The notes under the pieces are model-generated. The model worked only from the letters and a program-made list of their open reading frames with translations, had not been told where the DNA came from and did no database searches. From Dyadobacter sp. CY323 (GTDB lineage Bacteria; Bacteroidota; Bacteroidia; Cytophagales; Spirosomataceae), in the NCBI RefSeq assembly GCF_021390245.1, contig NZ_JAJUXH010000002.1, positions 310,001-374,000 of the forward strand: DNA of 64,000 nucleotides, read 5' to 3'. Positions 34,420 through 44,503 of the stretch are shown here, piece by piece (position 1 is the first letter of the stretch; each line of letters begins with the position of its first letter). A program made the position numbers and the translations under genes.

Positions 34420-35952
34420 TTACAATATGCTTAGCCCAGTCATCTCGGCCGGCTGAGGAATTCCCATCAATTGCAAGATGGTTGGTGCAATATCCGCCAG
34501 TTTCCCATCTTTAATCGGAGTTTGATAATCATTATCAACCAGAATGCACGGCACCAAATTCAGAGAATGTGCGGTATTTGGAGACCCGTCATCATTCGTC
34601 ATATAATCTGAGTTTCCATGATCAGCAATGATGATTGAAGAATAACCGTGTTCCAGGCCTGTCGTAACAACTGCCTGCACGCATTGGTCCACTGTTTCAC
34701 ACGCTTTAACCGCCGCTTCGAAAACGCCGGTATGTCCGACCATATCAGGATTGGCAAAATTCAGACAGACGAAATCTACTTCTTCTTTTTCCAATTCCGG
34801 GACGATTGAATCCCTTATGCCAAATGCCGACATTTCGGGCTGTAAATCATACGTGGCAACTTTCGGCGAAGGACATAATAAACGGCTTTCCCCTTCAAAT
34901 GGTTTTTCTCTACCACCCGAGAAAAAGAATGTTACGTGTGGATATTTTTCAGTTTCCGCAATTCTTATCTGTTTTTTACCTGCACCCTCTAAAACTTCAC
35001 CAAGTGTGTTATTCAGGTTATCTTTATCGAAAATGACATCCACATCTTTAAATGTATCATCATAGTTCGTCATGGTGATATATTTCAGGTTCAGTTTGTG
35101 CATATTCTGCTCGTGGAAATCCTGTTGAGTGAGTACCTCGGTAATTTCCCTGCCTCTGTCTGTCCTGAAATTAAAACAAAGAACTACGTCGCCGTCTTCA
35201 ATTAAGGCCAGAGGCGATCCATCTTCGTTTGTAGCGATAATGGGCAGTATAAATTCGTCCGTAATGCCCTCTTCGTATGAAGTCTGGACTGCTTTTAGCA
35301 TATCACCAGCAGGAACGTGTTTACCTTCACCATGAACCATAGCATCATACGCCAGTTTAACGCGCTCCCAACGCTTATCACGGTCCATCGCATAATATCG
35401 CCCGGTTATACTCGCTAACTTACCAGTAGATTGTTCCATTGCGTTTGAAAGCTCGCTTAGAAACCCCAAACCACTTTTAGGATCGGTGTCTCGCCCATCA
35501 GTAAACGCATGCACGAAAACGTTGTTCAAGCCTTTTTCGGAAGCAATTTTACATAAACCTTCAAGGTGAGTGATGTGAGAATGAACTCCGCCATCCGAAA
35601 CTAATCCGATGAAATGGACTTTCTTTCTAGATGTTTTCGCGTAATCTAAAGCATTGATAAGTACAGGCTCTTGCGCCAAAGTACCTTCCGACACAGCCAA
35701 ATTGATTTTCACCAGATCCTGATACACTACTCTACCTGCACCAAGATTAGTGTGCCCCACTTCTGAATTGCCCATTTGACCATCAGGAAGTCCAACTGCC
35801 AGACCACTTGCTTCAAGCCTGCTGTGTGGGTATTGTTCTAAGATGCTGTCGTAAAAAGGCGTCTTTGCGGCCAGTACCGCCGACCGGCTTTCTTCGCCAT
35901 TTTTAGCGATTCCCCAGCCGTCCATGATTATAAGAATTACTTTCTTGTTCAA
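34420..35952 (-). CDS. gpmI: 2,3-bisphosphoglycerate-independent phosphoglycerate mutase
   Basis: The 510-residue enzyme has the alkaline-phosphatase-like metal site: MDGWG at the N-terminus, the catalytic serine in MGNSEVGHTNLGAG, GVHSH, FTDGRDTDP, NFRTDRGREI, and C-terminal NFANPDMVGHTG and IIIADHGNSD. It interconverts 3- and 2-phosphoglycerate in glycolysis with two Mn ions. It lies 45 nt after ftsB and downstream of enolase, the enzyme that uses its product. Confidence 0.97.
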   Translation of the reverse strand: MNKKVILIIMDGWGIAKNGEESRSAVLAAKTPFYDSILEQYPHSRLEASGLAVGLPDGQMGNSEVGHTNLGAGRVVYQDLVKINLAVSEGTLAQEPVLINALDYAKTSRKKVHFIGLVSDGGVHSHITHLEGLCKIASEKGLNNVFVHAFTDGRDTDPKSGLGFLSELSNAMEQSTGKLASITGRYYAMDRDKRWERVKLAYDAMVHGEGKHVPAGDMLKAVQTSYEEGITDEFILPIIATNEDGSPLALIEDGDVVLCFNFRTDRGREITEVLTQQDFHEQNMHKLNLKYITMTNYDDTFKDVDVIFDKDNLNNTLGEVLEGAGKKQIRIAETEKYPHVTFFFSGGREKPFEGESRLLCPSPKVATYDLQPEMSAFGIRDSIVPELEKEEVDFVCLNFANPDMVGHTGVFEAAVKACETVDQCVQAVVTTGLEHGYSSIIIADHGNSDYMTNDDGSPNTAHSLNLVPCILVDNDYQTPIKDGKLADIAPTILQLMGIPQPAEMTGLSIL

Positions 35953-35997
35953 TTTGAAGAAATTTTAATTTGGAGTGATAAGTTTGAGAAATTGAAT

Positions 35998-36330
35998 TTA
36001 CTCATCCTTCTTGCTTTCGGCTGTTTGATTGTTCTCATCTACAATCACATAAACTTCTTCATTTGGCCGACGCATCAGATACTTTTCGCGCGCCCACTTT
36101 TCAAGCATCTTCGGATTTCCAAAAACCTCTTTCCGTTCCTTTTTCACACCGCTGATTTTTTCCAGCAGAATTGCCTTTTCATTTTCCAGCTCTTTCATTT
36201 TCATCCTGTTGGAAAACACAATTCTAAGATTGTTATTATCAAGAACAACAATCCAGACCAACCAGGCTACGAACGAGGCAACATAAAAATTCCGCAATGT
36301 GCGCATCGACCAGAATGAGTGGTTTTTCAT
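35998..36330 (-). CDS. FtsB/DivIC-type septum formation protein
   Basis: The 110-residue protein has an N-terminal membrane segment (about 16-30; FYVASFVAWLVWIVVL), a coiled coil (about 38-68; MKMKELENEKAILLEKISGVKKERKEVF) and the conserved ending GNPKMLEKWAREKYLMRRPNEEVYVI. FtsB/DivIC proteins join FtsL and FtsQ in the divisome. The eno-ftsB neighbourhood occurs widely in bacteria, which supports the call. Confidence 0.9.
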   Translation of the reverse strand: MKNHSFWSMRTLRNFYVASFVAWLVWIVVLDNNNLRIVFSNRMKMKELENEKAILLEKISGVKKERKEVFGNPKMLEKWAREKYLMRRPNEEVYVIVDENNQTAESKKDE

Positions 36331-36351
36331 TTTAGCTTAGTCTATAAATGA

Positions 36352-36376
36352 GAACCGGAGCTTAAAGCTCCGGTTC
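36352..36376. terminator. GC-rich hairpin between eno and ftsB
   Basis: GAACCGGAGCT and AGCTCCGGTTC form a perfect 11-bp stem with a 3-nt loop, 9 nt past the enolase stop on the minus strand. The downstream U-run is weak (UCAUUUAUAG), so partial termination or mRNA 3'-end protection of the abundant eno message is likely. Confidence 0.65.
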
Positions 36377-36385
36377 CTCAGGTAT

Positions 36386-37675
<1,290 letters not shown>

Positions 37676-37903
37676 TTAATTTGAATATGTTAACGCTACA
37701 AAATAACACAAAAAAAATCGTCATCCATAAACCTAAACGTTGCTTTACTTAAAATTACGCAATCCTGGAAGGCATTAGATCTCGCCATAATGTTCGGGAT
37801 TATGAGGCCTGTCATACTCATTCTTTACTCCAACTTTAAAGGTTCTCCGCGATATATATGTAGTCACTAAAATAAGATGACACTTAGCTCACAGACACTG
37901 CAC

Positions 37904-37921
37904 AAAAAAGCCTCAACTAAC
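37904..37921. repeat. left remnant of split carA terminator (with AAC duplication)
   Basis: AAAAAAGCCTCA followed by ACTAAC. The first 12 bases are the exact complement of TGAGGCTTTTTT at 39593..39604, on the other side of the insertion element. The last three bases AAC (37919..37921) repeat as AAC at 39588..39590. Together they rebuild a 12-bp terminator stem with an 8-nt loop just past the carA stop. Confidence 0.6.
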
Positions 37922-37937
37922 GTGGCCGTTGCACAAC
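37922..37937 (+). repeat. left terminal inverted repeat of the IS
   Basis: GTGGCCGTTGCACAAC, exactly complementary to the right end. Confidence 0.8.
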
Positions 37938-37956
37938 TGACACGTATTGAGTCGAG

Positions 37957-37986
37957 GACACAGCAGACAATTTGGTCTGCTGTGTC
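37957..37986 (+). terminator. inward-facing terminator at the left end of the IS
   Basis: GACACAGCAGAC and GTCTGCTGTGTC form a perfect 12-bp stem with a 6-nt loop, followed by seven T residues on the plus strand. It lies 52 nt before the transposase start and would block transcription entering from the eno side, a known type of self-limiting device of insertion sequences. Confidence 0.8.
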
Positions 37987-38038
37987 TTTTTTTGTTTTAA
38001 AGAGTTGATATACAGATTATTAATTTGTATCTTCAGGT

Positions 38039-39532
38039 ATGCAAGGCAAGAAAGACTATCAGGAGAAGCTTTTTATCCGGTTCCAACTATCGGACTATGT
38101 TCCCCAGGACAATTTCTACAGGCAGCTCAAAAGCGTGCTGGATCTTAGGTTCTTATATGATTCAACTTCCAAATATTACGGAAGGGAAGGCCAGAAAAGT
38201 GTCGATCCGGTAGTTTTTATGAAACTGATGCTTGTCGGCTATCTGGAGAACCTGAACAGCGACAGGCGCATCATTGCCACTTCCCGTATGCGCATGGATA
38301 TCCTTTATTTTTTGGGATATGACCTTGATGAGGAGCTTCCATGGCATTCTACCCTAAGCCGTACCAGACAGCTTTTTGGCGAGCAGGAATTTACAGCCAT
38401 ATTTAAGCTAGTGTTAAAAATGTGCATAGAAAAGGGGCTCATTTCAGGGAAAAGGCAGGCGATTGACAGTGCATTTGTGAAGGCCAACGCGGCCATGTCC
38501 AGTGTTGTTGAGCGAGAAGTCATCGATGATGCTGGGACCTATGGCACAGAGCTGGATGCCAATAGGAATGATCAACAGGATGGGACGCCTACTAACGCCG
38601 ATGTAAAGCCAAGGAAGAATGCAAAATCGGATAAAACGCTCAATGAGCGCCGCTATAGCCCTTCGGATCCCGATGCACGTATATCGGTAAAACCTGGAAA
38701 AATTACCCGGCTGAACTATTCAGCACAGGTAAGTGTAGACACCCACAATCATGTGGTTACCCACATCCAGGCTTTTCATGCAGACAAAGGGGACGGCCAA
38801 TGCCTGCCACAGGTGCTGGCCAAAGTAATTGATAACCTGAAGGAAAACGGATTGGAGGTCGCCGAGGTCTTTGCCGATGCAGGCTACAGCAGCGAGGCAG
38901 CTCTGCAGGCCCTGACAGACAATAACATTGAAGGCTACATACCCAATAAGTCAGGTAGCAGGACAAGGGACAGCCGTGAAGGATTTATATATGACCGGAA
39001 AAACGACCGCTATACCTGTCCCCAAGGGAAGCATCTCACCTATCGCCATCTCAAGAAAGTAAATACAAATACGCATAAGATTTACAGCACAGGTGTTAAA
39101 GACTGTCGGGGATGCCCTTTTAAGGACGCATGTGCAAGTCCGGCAGGTATAAAAAAATTGAAGGACTCTATTGCAAAAGATCTTTATACGCAGATCCACC
39201 AGCGACTGCAGACCGAAAGCGGTAAATAGGCTAAAAAGATAAGGCAAGGTACAGTAGAGCCGGTACTAGGTACACTGATAAATTTCGTGGGTATGAGGCA
39301 GGTAAATACTAAAGGCATTAAGCTGGCAAACAAATGCATGATCATGGCAGCAGTAGCCTATAACCTGAAAAAACTTGTGAACGGCATATCAATCAGGACA
39401 AGAAAAAGGATCTCAAAAACACTGCAAGAGGTTAAAACAGCAATCAATAGGCTTTTACCTGCTTTTGAGTTGGCATTAAGCCCAATGATGGTCAACTTAT
39501 TTGAACACCCTGAAAAACAAATGGCTGAATAA
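38039..39532 (+). pseudogene. IS1182-like transposase, interrupted by an in-frame TAG
   Basis: The N-terminal part (396 codons, to 39229) has the DUF772-like start (LFIRFQLSDYVPQDNFYRQL), catalytic aspartates in AIDSAFVKAN and FADAGYSSE, and a Cys-rich insertion (CPQGKH, CRGCPFKDAC). A TAG at 39227..39229 stops it after ESGK. The same frame reopens at once and runs to 39532 with RQGTVEPVLGTL, which carries the expected catalytic glutamate, and a helical end. There is no frameshift, so one base change separates it from an intact protein of about 497 residues. Without readthrough the product lacks the third DDE residue. Confidence 0.85.
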
Positions 39533-39562
39533 CCATTTAATAAAATGAATTATTCAGCCATT
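39520..39562. terminator. terminator at the right end of the IS, overlapping the transposase stop
   Basis: AATGGCTGAATAA and TTATTCAGCCATT form a 13-bp perfect stem with a 17-nt loop. It includes the TAA stop (39530..39532) and is followed by TTATTTT on the plus strand. In the minus direction a GUUUUU stretch follows, so it may also stop read-through from carA. Confidence 0.7.
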
Positions 39563-39570
39563 ATTTTAAC

Positions 39571-39586
39571 GTTGTGCAACGGCCAC
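39571..39586 (-). repeat. right terminal inverted repeat of the IS
   Basis: GTTGTGCAACGGCCAC, the exact complement of the left end. Confidence 0.8.
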
Positions 39587-39587
39587 A

Positions 39588-39604
39588 AACGCTGAGGCTT
39601 TTTT
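39588..39604. repeat. right remnant of split carA terminator
   Basis: AACGC then TGAGGCTTTTTT. This begins 2 nt beyond the carA stop codon and pairs exactly with 37904..37915 on the far side of the IS. Confidence 0.6.
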
Positions 39605-39606
39605 GA

Positions 39607-40710
39607 TTAGTTTGCACTGAGCAAATTTATAAATTGGTCAAACAGATATCGTGAATCATGCGGACCTGGGGATGCTTCCGGGTGGTATTGTACGGAAAAT
39701 GCAGGATAATCCTTTCTGCGAATTCCTTCAATCGTCTTGTCATTCAAATTAACGTGAGTAATCTCAATATCCGGGTGACTCTCGATTTCCGCCGGATTGA
39801 CAGCAAAACCATGGTTTTGTGAAGTGATCTCACAAAATCCTGTAATGAGGTTTTTTACTGGATGATTCAGGCCACGATGACCGTGGTGCATTTTGTAAGT
39901 ATTTATGCCACTTGAAAGTGCCAGTAACTGGTGTCCGAGACATATCCCAAACAGCGGCTTACTACTCTTTATCATCTGGTTAACGCTTTCAACAGCATAT
40001 AACATCGCGGAAGGATCCCCTGGGCCATTTGATATAAAGAAACCGTCTGGCTGCCATTCCATAACCTCCTCAAAAGGTGTCTTAGCTGGGAATACTTTAC
40101 AATAACATCCACGGGATGTCAGGTTTTTTAAGATACTTTTTTTAATCCCATAGTCCATTACAGCTATTCTCCACTTGCTGGATGCCTCTTCACCAACAAA
40201 GTAAGGCTCAGTAGTTGTTACCTGCGAAGATAATTCCAAACCGTCCATGGAAGGTATTTTTAATAACTCCTCCATTAAACGCTTCTCATCCAGAATTTCG
40301 GAAGAAATTATGGCGTTCATTACCCCTATTTCCCTTACATGACGTACCAAATGTCTTGTATCAACATTGCTGATTCCAACAATTTTCGCCCTTTCAAAAT
40401 ATTCTTGTAACGAAAAGTCAGCCGTATAACGCGAGTAAATCTGGGAGAAGTTATTGCAAACCATTCCTCTAATCTTCACAGATGCAGACTCCTCTTCATC
40501 CTCTAACTGCACTCCATAATTGCCAATATGCGAATTGGTATTCACAATGACCTGCCCGTAGTAAGATGGATCCGTGTAAATCTCCTGATATCCCGTCATC
40601 CCGGTGTTAAAGCAAATTTCGCCCCCGGTTGTACCGCGCATGCCCAAAGCTAGACCCTTGTAAGCCGTACCGTCCTCGAGTAATAACAGAGCTTCGTTTT
40701 TTTGATTCAT
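39607..40710 (-). CDS. carA: carbamoyl-phosphate synthase small subunit
   Basis: The 367-residue glutamine amidotransferase subunit has the N-terminal CPSase domain (LLLEDGTAYKGLALG, GEICFNTGMTGYQEIYTDPSY) and a class I glutaminase domain with the nucleophile Cys in FGICLGHQ and the His/Glu pair in YHPEASPGPHD. It releases ammonia from glutamine for carbamoyl phosphate in pyrimidine and arginine synthesis. No carB is in the window. The IS abuts its 3' end and has apparently split its terminator. Confidence 0.97.
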   Translation of the reverse strand: MNQKNEALLLLEDGTAYKGLALGMRGTTGGEICFNTGMTGYQEIYTDPSYYGQVIVNTNSHIGNYGVQLEDEEESASVKIRGMVCNNFSQIYSRYTADFSLQEYFERAKIVGISNVDTRHLVRHVREIGVMNAIISSEILDEKRLMEELLKIPSMDGLELSSQVTTTEPYFVGEEASSKWRIAVMDYGIKKSILKNLTSRGCYCKVFPAKTPFEEVMEWQPDGFFISNGPGDPSAMLYAVESVNQMIKSSKPLFGICLGHQLLALSSGINTYKMHHGHRGLNHPVKNLITGFCEITSQNHGFAVNPAEIESHPDIEITHVNLNDKTIEGIRRKDYPAFSVQYHPEASPGPHDSRYLFDQFINLLSAN

Positions 40711-40774
40711 ATCTGTTTAATGTGATCGCCATGCTGTCAATGCACGGACTCAGTATGTTTATTCAAATTTGCTG

Positions 40775-40782
40775 CAAAAATA
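40775..40782 (-). promoter_or_regulatory. candidate -7 promoter element for carA
   Basis: Minus-strand TATTTTTG followed by CAGC matches TAnnTTTG, about 65 nt before the carA start. A TTTG lies 25 nt upstream, longer than the usual 19-21 spacing. Confidence 0.45.
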
Positions 40783-40797
40783 CAGATTTTTAACCAT

Positions 40798-40832
40798 AAA
40801 AAAGGGTCAAACGAAATCGCTTAACCCTTTTT
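40798..40832. terminator. intrinsic terminator after rplQ
   Basis: AAAAAAGGGT and ACCCTTTTT pair across a 16-nt loop, 26 nt past the rplQ stop. On the minus strand a U-run follows. It closes the rpoA-rplQ unit, just before the carA promoter region. Confidence 0.75.
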
Positions 40833-40857
40833 CAATATTCTTAATGAATTTCCAAAA

Positions 40858-41421
40858 CTATTCCTTTTCAGTATCGCCTTTTGATTCATCTGTATCCTTC
40901 ACTTCCTCCGAAATCTCTTCTGATTCTGCGACTATGGGATGATCTTCTTTTTTTGTTGAAGATACTGTCTGAACGTCAGCAGTTCCATCAGCCTTCTTAC
41001 TTCCACCCCTTCTGCTACGACGTGTCTTAGCTGGTTTGTCTGCATTAGCCAAAAGAAGAGCATCGTTGAAATCAACTAGTTCGATTAAAGCTGTCTCAGC
41101 TGCATCACCAAGTCGGTTACCCAGTTTAATAATGCGGGTGTAACCCCCTGGACGGTCTGCAATCTTATCTGAAACCGCTCCAAAAAGCTCCTTTGTAGAT
41201 TCTTTATCGTTCAAATAAGAGAAAACGATTCTTCTATTATGGGTTGAATCCTCTTTTGCCCGTGTTAACAAAGGCTCAACGTATTTACGAAGTTCTTTGG
41301 CTTTTGCTAATGTTGTTTCAATTCTTTTGTGAATAATCAAGGAGGAAGCCATGTTAGAAAGCATTGCTTTCCGGTGCGATGCTGTTCTTCCTAAATGATT
41401 ATCTTTCTTACCGTGTCTCAT
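40858..41421 (-). CDS. rplQ: 50S ribosomal protein L17 with acidic tail
   Basis: Residues 1-120 are a typical L17 ([29 protein letters not shown]). The protein is 187 residues because of a C-terminal extension that is first basic ([12 protein letters not shown]) and then strongly acidic ([21 protein letters not shown]). L17 binds 23S rRNA near the tunnel exit. It follows rpoA as usual in the alpha operon. Confidence 0.96.
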   Translation of the reverse strand: MRHGKKDNHLGRTASHRKAMLSNMASSLIIHKRIETTLAKAKELRKYVEPLLTRAKEDSTHNRRIVFSYLNDKESTKELFGAVSDKIADRPGGYTRIIKLGNRLGDAAETALIELVDFNDALLLANADKPAKTRRSRRGGSKKADGTADVQTVSSTKKEDHPIVAESEEISEEVKDTDESKGDTEKE

Positions 41422-41489
41422 TTTTTTGTTGTTTAGTTGCTTCGAGCTGCGTTTTACGCGCTACAGAATACATACTTATGATGGAATAA

Positions 41490-42479
41490 TTAATCCTCGT
41501 CAAGGCGATATTTCGCCACATCCATTCCAAATGTGAGTTGCTTGTCAGCCACCAGCTGTTCCAACTCAGTAAGAGACTTTTTACCGAAATTACGGAACTT
41601 CATCATATCCGAAATTTCAAGTCTTACCAAATCCCCAAGGGATTTAACATCAGCTGATTTTAAGCAGTTATATGCACGAACAGAAAGATCAAGCTCAGAC
41701 AATGAAGTCTTTAAAAGTTTTCTCATTCGCAACATCTCTTCATCAACCTGATTATCCTCTTCTGCTTTTTGCTTCTCAAACGTCATCGTTTGGTCAGAGA
41801 ATAACATGAAGTGTTGAATCAAAATATTAGCTGCACCTTTTAGAGCATCCTCCGGATGAATCGAACCATCTGTCTGAATGTCAATTAAAAGACGCTCATA
41901 ATCCGTCCGTTGCTCAACACGTGTATTTTCTACACTGTACTTAACATTCTTAATAGGTGTGTAAATTGAATCCACTGCGATATAGCCAAATGGCAATTCA
42001 TTGGCACGAGGCTCGTCCGCAGGAACATATCCTCTACCCTTGTCAAGAAGAAGTTCCATTTCGAACTCCTTTTGATCATCAATATGGCAAATGATTTGGT
42101 CTGGATTCAACACTTCAAAAGCATTGGTAAACTTTCCAATATCACCAGCTGTGATTGCTGACACATTTTTCAGGTTAACAACGATTCTACTCTCATTCAG
42201 ATCCGAAACTTTTTTAAAACGAACCATTTTCAGGTTCAGGATGATTTCCGTTACATCCTCAACAATACCTTCGATAGAAGAAAACTCATGGAGTACACCT
42301 GGAAATTTCACGCTCGTGATGGCATAACCTTCCAAAGATGAAAGAAGTATTCTACGTAACGCGTTACCAATCGTTACGCCGTACCCTTTCTCTAAAGGCT
42401 TAAACTCAAACAACCCGTGAAAGTCATCTGCTTTTTCCATGACGACCTTATCAGGCATTTGGAAAGCTAATATTGACAT
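41490..42479 (-). CDS. rpoA: RNA polymerase alpha subunit
   Basis: The 329-residue protein has the N-terminal dimerisation domain ([26 protein letters not shown]) and the C-terminal helix-hairpin-helix domain ([40 protein letters not shown]) that contacts upstream DNA and activators. Together with rplQ it forms its own unit behind a strong terminator after rpsD. Confidence 0.98.
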   Translation of the reverse strand: MSILAFQMPDKVVMEKADDFHGLFEFKPLEKGYGVTIGNALRRILLSSLEGYAITSVKFPGVLHEFSSIEGIVEDVTEIILNLKMVRFKKVSDLNESRIVVNLKNVSAITAGDIGKFTNAFEVLNPDQIICHIDDQKEFEMELLLDKGRGYVPADEPRANELPFGYIAVDSIYTPIKNVKYSVENTRVEQRTDYERLLIDIQTDGSIHPEDALKGAANILIQHFMLFSDQTMTFEKQKAEEDNQVDEEMLRMRKLLKTSLSELDLSVRAYNCLKSADVKSLGDLVRLEISDMMKFRNFGKKSLTELEQLVADKQLTFGMDVAKYRLDED

Positions 42480-42532
42480 AGTCTTTGCTCCTTTTATAGT
42501 AGTAAATGATAGTTGATCACGCTACCGTTACC

Positions 42533-42546
42533 TTTGCGATCGCAAA
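42533..42546. promoter_or_regulatory. 14-bp perfect palindrome upstream of rpoA
   Basis: TTTGCGATCGCAAA is a perfect palindrome 54 nt before the rpoA start and just past the rpsD terminator. It could be an operator, part of a leader structure, or chance. I see no exact TAnnTTTG promoter in this gap. Confidence 0.45.
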
Positions 42547-42567
42547 ATGCCGTTGCCGGCGAAAAAA

Positions 42568-42596
42568 ATACTCCCCCGAAAAAAAACGGGGAGTAT
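42568..42596 (-). terminator. strong intrinsic terminator between rpsD and rpoA
   Basis: ATACTCCCC and GGGGAGTAT pair (with one further G-C pair inside a single-C bulge), with an A-rich loop. On the minus strand seven U residues follow directly. The position, 14 nt past the rpsD stop, splits the alpha operon. Confidence 0.85.
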
Positions 42597-42610
42597 CATT
42601 TAAATGAAGA

Positions 42611-43216
42611 TTATTTAGAATACAACTCAACGATAAGTTGCTCGTTGATGTTTTCCGGGATTTGCTCACGTTCCGGGAATGTAACAAACTTTCCTGAGAG
42701 TTGCTGACCATCCCATTCCAGCCAATTAAAAGTTTTCGAGCTATGACCTGCCAAGCTATCTGTAACAGCCTCGAGGGATTTTGATTTTTCCCGAACCGTC
42801 ACAACCTGTCCTGGACGCAACGAGTAAGATGGAATATTTACGATTTCACCATCTACAAGAATATGTTTATGACCTACAAGCTGACGTGCAGCACGTCTTG
42901 TAGGAGCTATACCTAGACGGTAGACTGTGTTATCTAAACGTGCTTCGCAATACTTTAAAAGGTTTTCACCTGTAATACCATCCTTAACTGAAGCTTTTTC
43001 AAATAGATTTCTGAACTGTCTCTCAAGAATACCGTAAATGAATTTAACCTTTTGCTTTTCCATTAATTGTAAAGCGTATTCCGATTTTTTGGAACGGCGC
43101 CCCTTTCCGTGCATTCCGGGAGGGTAATTCTTTTTTGCCAGCGCTTTGCTTGGACCCATAATGGGCTCTCCATAACGTCTTGCAATCTTTGATTTGGGAC
43201 CTGTATAACGTGCCAT
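42611..43216 (-). CDS. rpsD: 30S ribosomal protein S4
   Basis: The 201-residue primary 16S-binding protein has the N-terminal start [19 protein letters not shown] and the S4 RNA-binding fold ([30 protein letters not shown]). The N-terminal zinc cysteines of some S4 proteins are absent. It is last in the transcript beginning at rplC. Confidence 0.97.
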   Translation of the reverse strand: MARYTGPKSKIARRYGEPIMGPSKALAKKNYPPGMHGKGRRSKKSEYALQLMEKQKVKFIYGILERQFRNLFEKASVKDGITGENLLKYCEARLDNTVYRLGIAPTRRAARQLVGHKHILVDGEIVNIPSYSLRPGQVVTVREKSKSLEAVTDSLAGHSSKTFNWLEWDGQQLSGKFVTFPEREQIPENINEQLIVELYSK

Positions 43217-43294
43217 TAAAAACTTTTTTATGTACTTAATTTATTGAAAACCATTCAGTAACCCCAGTGTCCAAATTACGAATGGATATTTTTA

Positions 43295-43690
43295 CTAAAC
43301 TCTGCGGCGCTTTGGAGGACGACATCCATTATGTGGAAGCGGAGTAATATCACGAATGGTAGTTACCTCAATTCCCGCATTTTGGATTGTACGAATAGCT
43401 GATTCACGACCAGAGCCGGGACCCTTCACGAAAACCTCAGCCTTACGCATTCCAAGATCAAAGGCTACTTGTGCAGCGCTCTGTGCTGCGGTCTGTGCAG
43501 CGTAAGGAGTATTTTTTTTAGATCCACGGAATCCCATCTTACCAGCAGATCCCCAGGAAATAACCTGGCCGTTGCTATTGGTAATTGAAATAATAATATT
43601 ATTGAAGGATGCCTTGATGTGTACCTGACCAACAGATTCAACAACTACAACTCTCTTTTTTGCTTTATCTTTTCTTTTATTCTGTGCCAT
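43295..43690 (-). CDS. rpsK: 30S ribosomal protein S11
   Basis: The 131-residue protein shows [42 protein letters not shown] and the ending [12 protein letters not shown]. It lies on the 30S platform near the Shine-Dalgarno helix. Downstream of rpsM by 42 nt. Confidence 0.97.
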   Translation of the reverse strand: MAQNKRKDKAKKRVVVVESVGQVHIKASFNNIIISITNSNGQVISWGSAGKMGFRGSKKNTPYAAQTAAQSAAQVAFDLGMRKAEVFVKGPGSGRESAIRTIQNAGIEVTTIRDITPLPHNGCRPPKRRRV

Positions 43691-43732
43691 TGCTTATGGA
43701 ATAAGTTGTGGAGACAATCCACTGCTCATGGT

Positions 43733-44110
43733 TTATTTAGTAGCCTTTTTCTTGTTCGCGATTGTCTTGCGTTTACCCTTACGAGTACGAGAGTTATTCT
43801 TAGTTCTTTGACCACGCAATGGCAATCCTTTACGATGTCTAAGACCCCTGTAACAAGCGATGTCCATTAAGCGCTTAATGCTTAACTGAACCTCAGATTT
43901 AAGAGCCCCTTCCACTTTGTATTCACCAGAAATAACAGCACGGATTGCTCCCGACTCTTCGTCTGTCCAATCAAGCACCTTTTTATCTAGATCCACACCA
44001 GCCTTATCCAGAATCTTTTTTGCAGAACTACGTCCTATTCCGAAAATGTACGTTAATGAGATCTCGCCTCTTTTGCGATCTGGAATATCTACTCCTGAAA
44101 TACGTGCCAT
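43733..44110 (-). CDS. rpsM: 30S ribosomal protein S13
   Basis: The 125-residue protein has the start [22 protein letters not shown] and the basic C-terminal tail ([25 protein letters not shown]) that reaches the tRNA sites of the 30S head. Standard order rpmJ-rpsM-rpsK-rpsD. Confidence 0.97.
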   Translation of the reverse strand: MARISGVDIPDRKRGEISLTYIFGIGRSSAKKILDKAGVDLDKKVLDWTDEESGAIRAVISGEYKVEGALKSEVQLSIKRLMDIACYRGLRHRKGLPLRGQRTKNNSRTRKGKRKTIANKKKATK

Positions 44111-44115
44111 AATGA

Positions 44116-44232
44116 TTAACCTTGTCTTTGTTTATACCGTGGGTTCTTCTTATTAATTACATATACCTTCCCCTTACGGCGTATAACTTTGCAGTCCTCA
44201 CTGCGCTTTTTAACGGATGCTTTGACCTTCAT
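44116..44232 (-). CDS. rpmJ: 50S ribosomal protein L36, zinc-free form
   Basis: A 38-residue gene between infA and rpsM, starting at the ATG complementary to 44230..44232 and ending TAA at 44116. The protein begins [15 protein letters not shown] and ends NPRYKQRQG. Of the four zinc ligands of the common L36 (three Cys and one His), only one Cys is left and the His is Tyr, so this is the C-minus type that needs no zinc. Confidence 0.95.
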   Translation of the reverse strand: MKVKASVKKRSEDCKVIRRKGKVYVINKKNPRYKQRQG

Positions 44233-44271
44233 CTGATTGTTCGTATGATTTAATAAAAGGTGATCAACTCC

Positions 44272-44490
44272 TTACTTGTATCTATAGGTAATTCTAGCCT
44301 TAGATAAGTCATAAGGAGACATTTCTAACTTTACACGGTCGCCCGGTAATATCTTTATATAGTGCATCCTCATCTTCCCTGAAATATGAGCAATCACTTC
44401 GTGCTTATTCTCTAATACAACCCGAAACATTGCGTTTGACAAAGCTTCGAGAATTACTCCGTCTTGTTCGATTGATGCTTGTTTTGCCAT
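44272..44490 (-). CDS. infA: translation initiation factor IF-1
   Basis: The 72-residue OB-fold protein ([56 protein letters not shown]) has the standard length and sequence. It occupies the ribosomal A site during initiation. It lies 13 nt after map. Confidence 0.97.
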   Translation of the reverse strand: MAKQASIEQDGVILEALSNAMFRVVLENKHEVIAHISGKMRMHYIKILPGDRVKLEMSPYDLSKARITYRYK

Positions 44491-44503
44491 TCGTAGCGTT
44501 TAA

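Larger units (their letters stand above)
37922..39587 (+). mobile_element. IS1182-family-like insertion sequence, 1666 bp
   Basis: The ends are 16-bp exact inverted repeats (GTGGCCGTTGCACAAC at 37922..37937; complement at 39571..39586), with one transposase gene between. A likely 3-bp target duplication AAC flanks the element if one extra A is counted at the right end. The element carries a terminator at each end. It is inserted between eno and carA, on the opposite strand to both, and leaves both coding regions intact. The family name rests on the transposase layout, not a database match. Confidence 0.8.

Noticed and set aside
39287-39532. Separate small gene starting at GTG 39287
   Set aside because: It is in the same frame as the transposase and carries its catalytic glutamate region just upstream of the GTG. 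It is the 3' part of one broken gene, not a new gene.
37904-39604. 34-bp imperfect inverted repeat taken as the IS ends
   Set aside because: The six central bases do not match, the outer 12 bp look exactly like terminator arms and lie 2 nt from the carA stop. The 16-bp perfect inner repeats are the better ends.
42533-42546. GCGATCGC as a cyanobacterial HIP1 repeat
   Set aside because: Only one site was noted and gene content is Bacteroidota; an isolated palindrome is the simpler reading.
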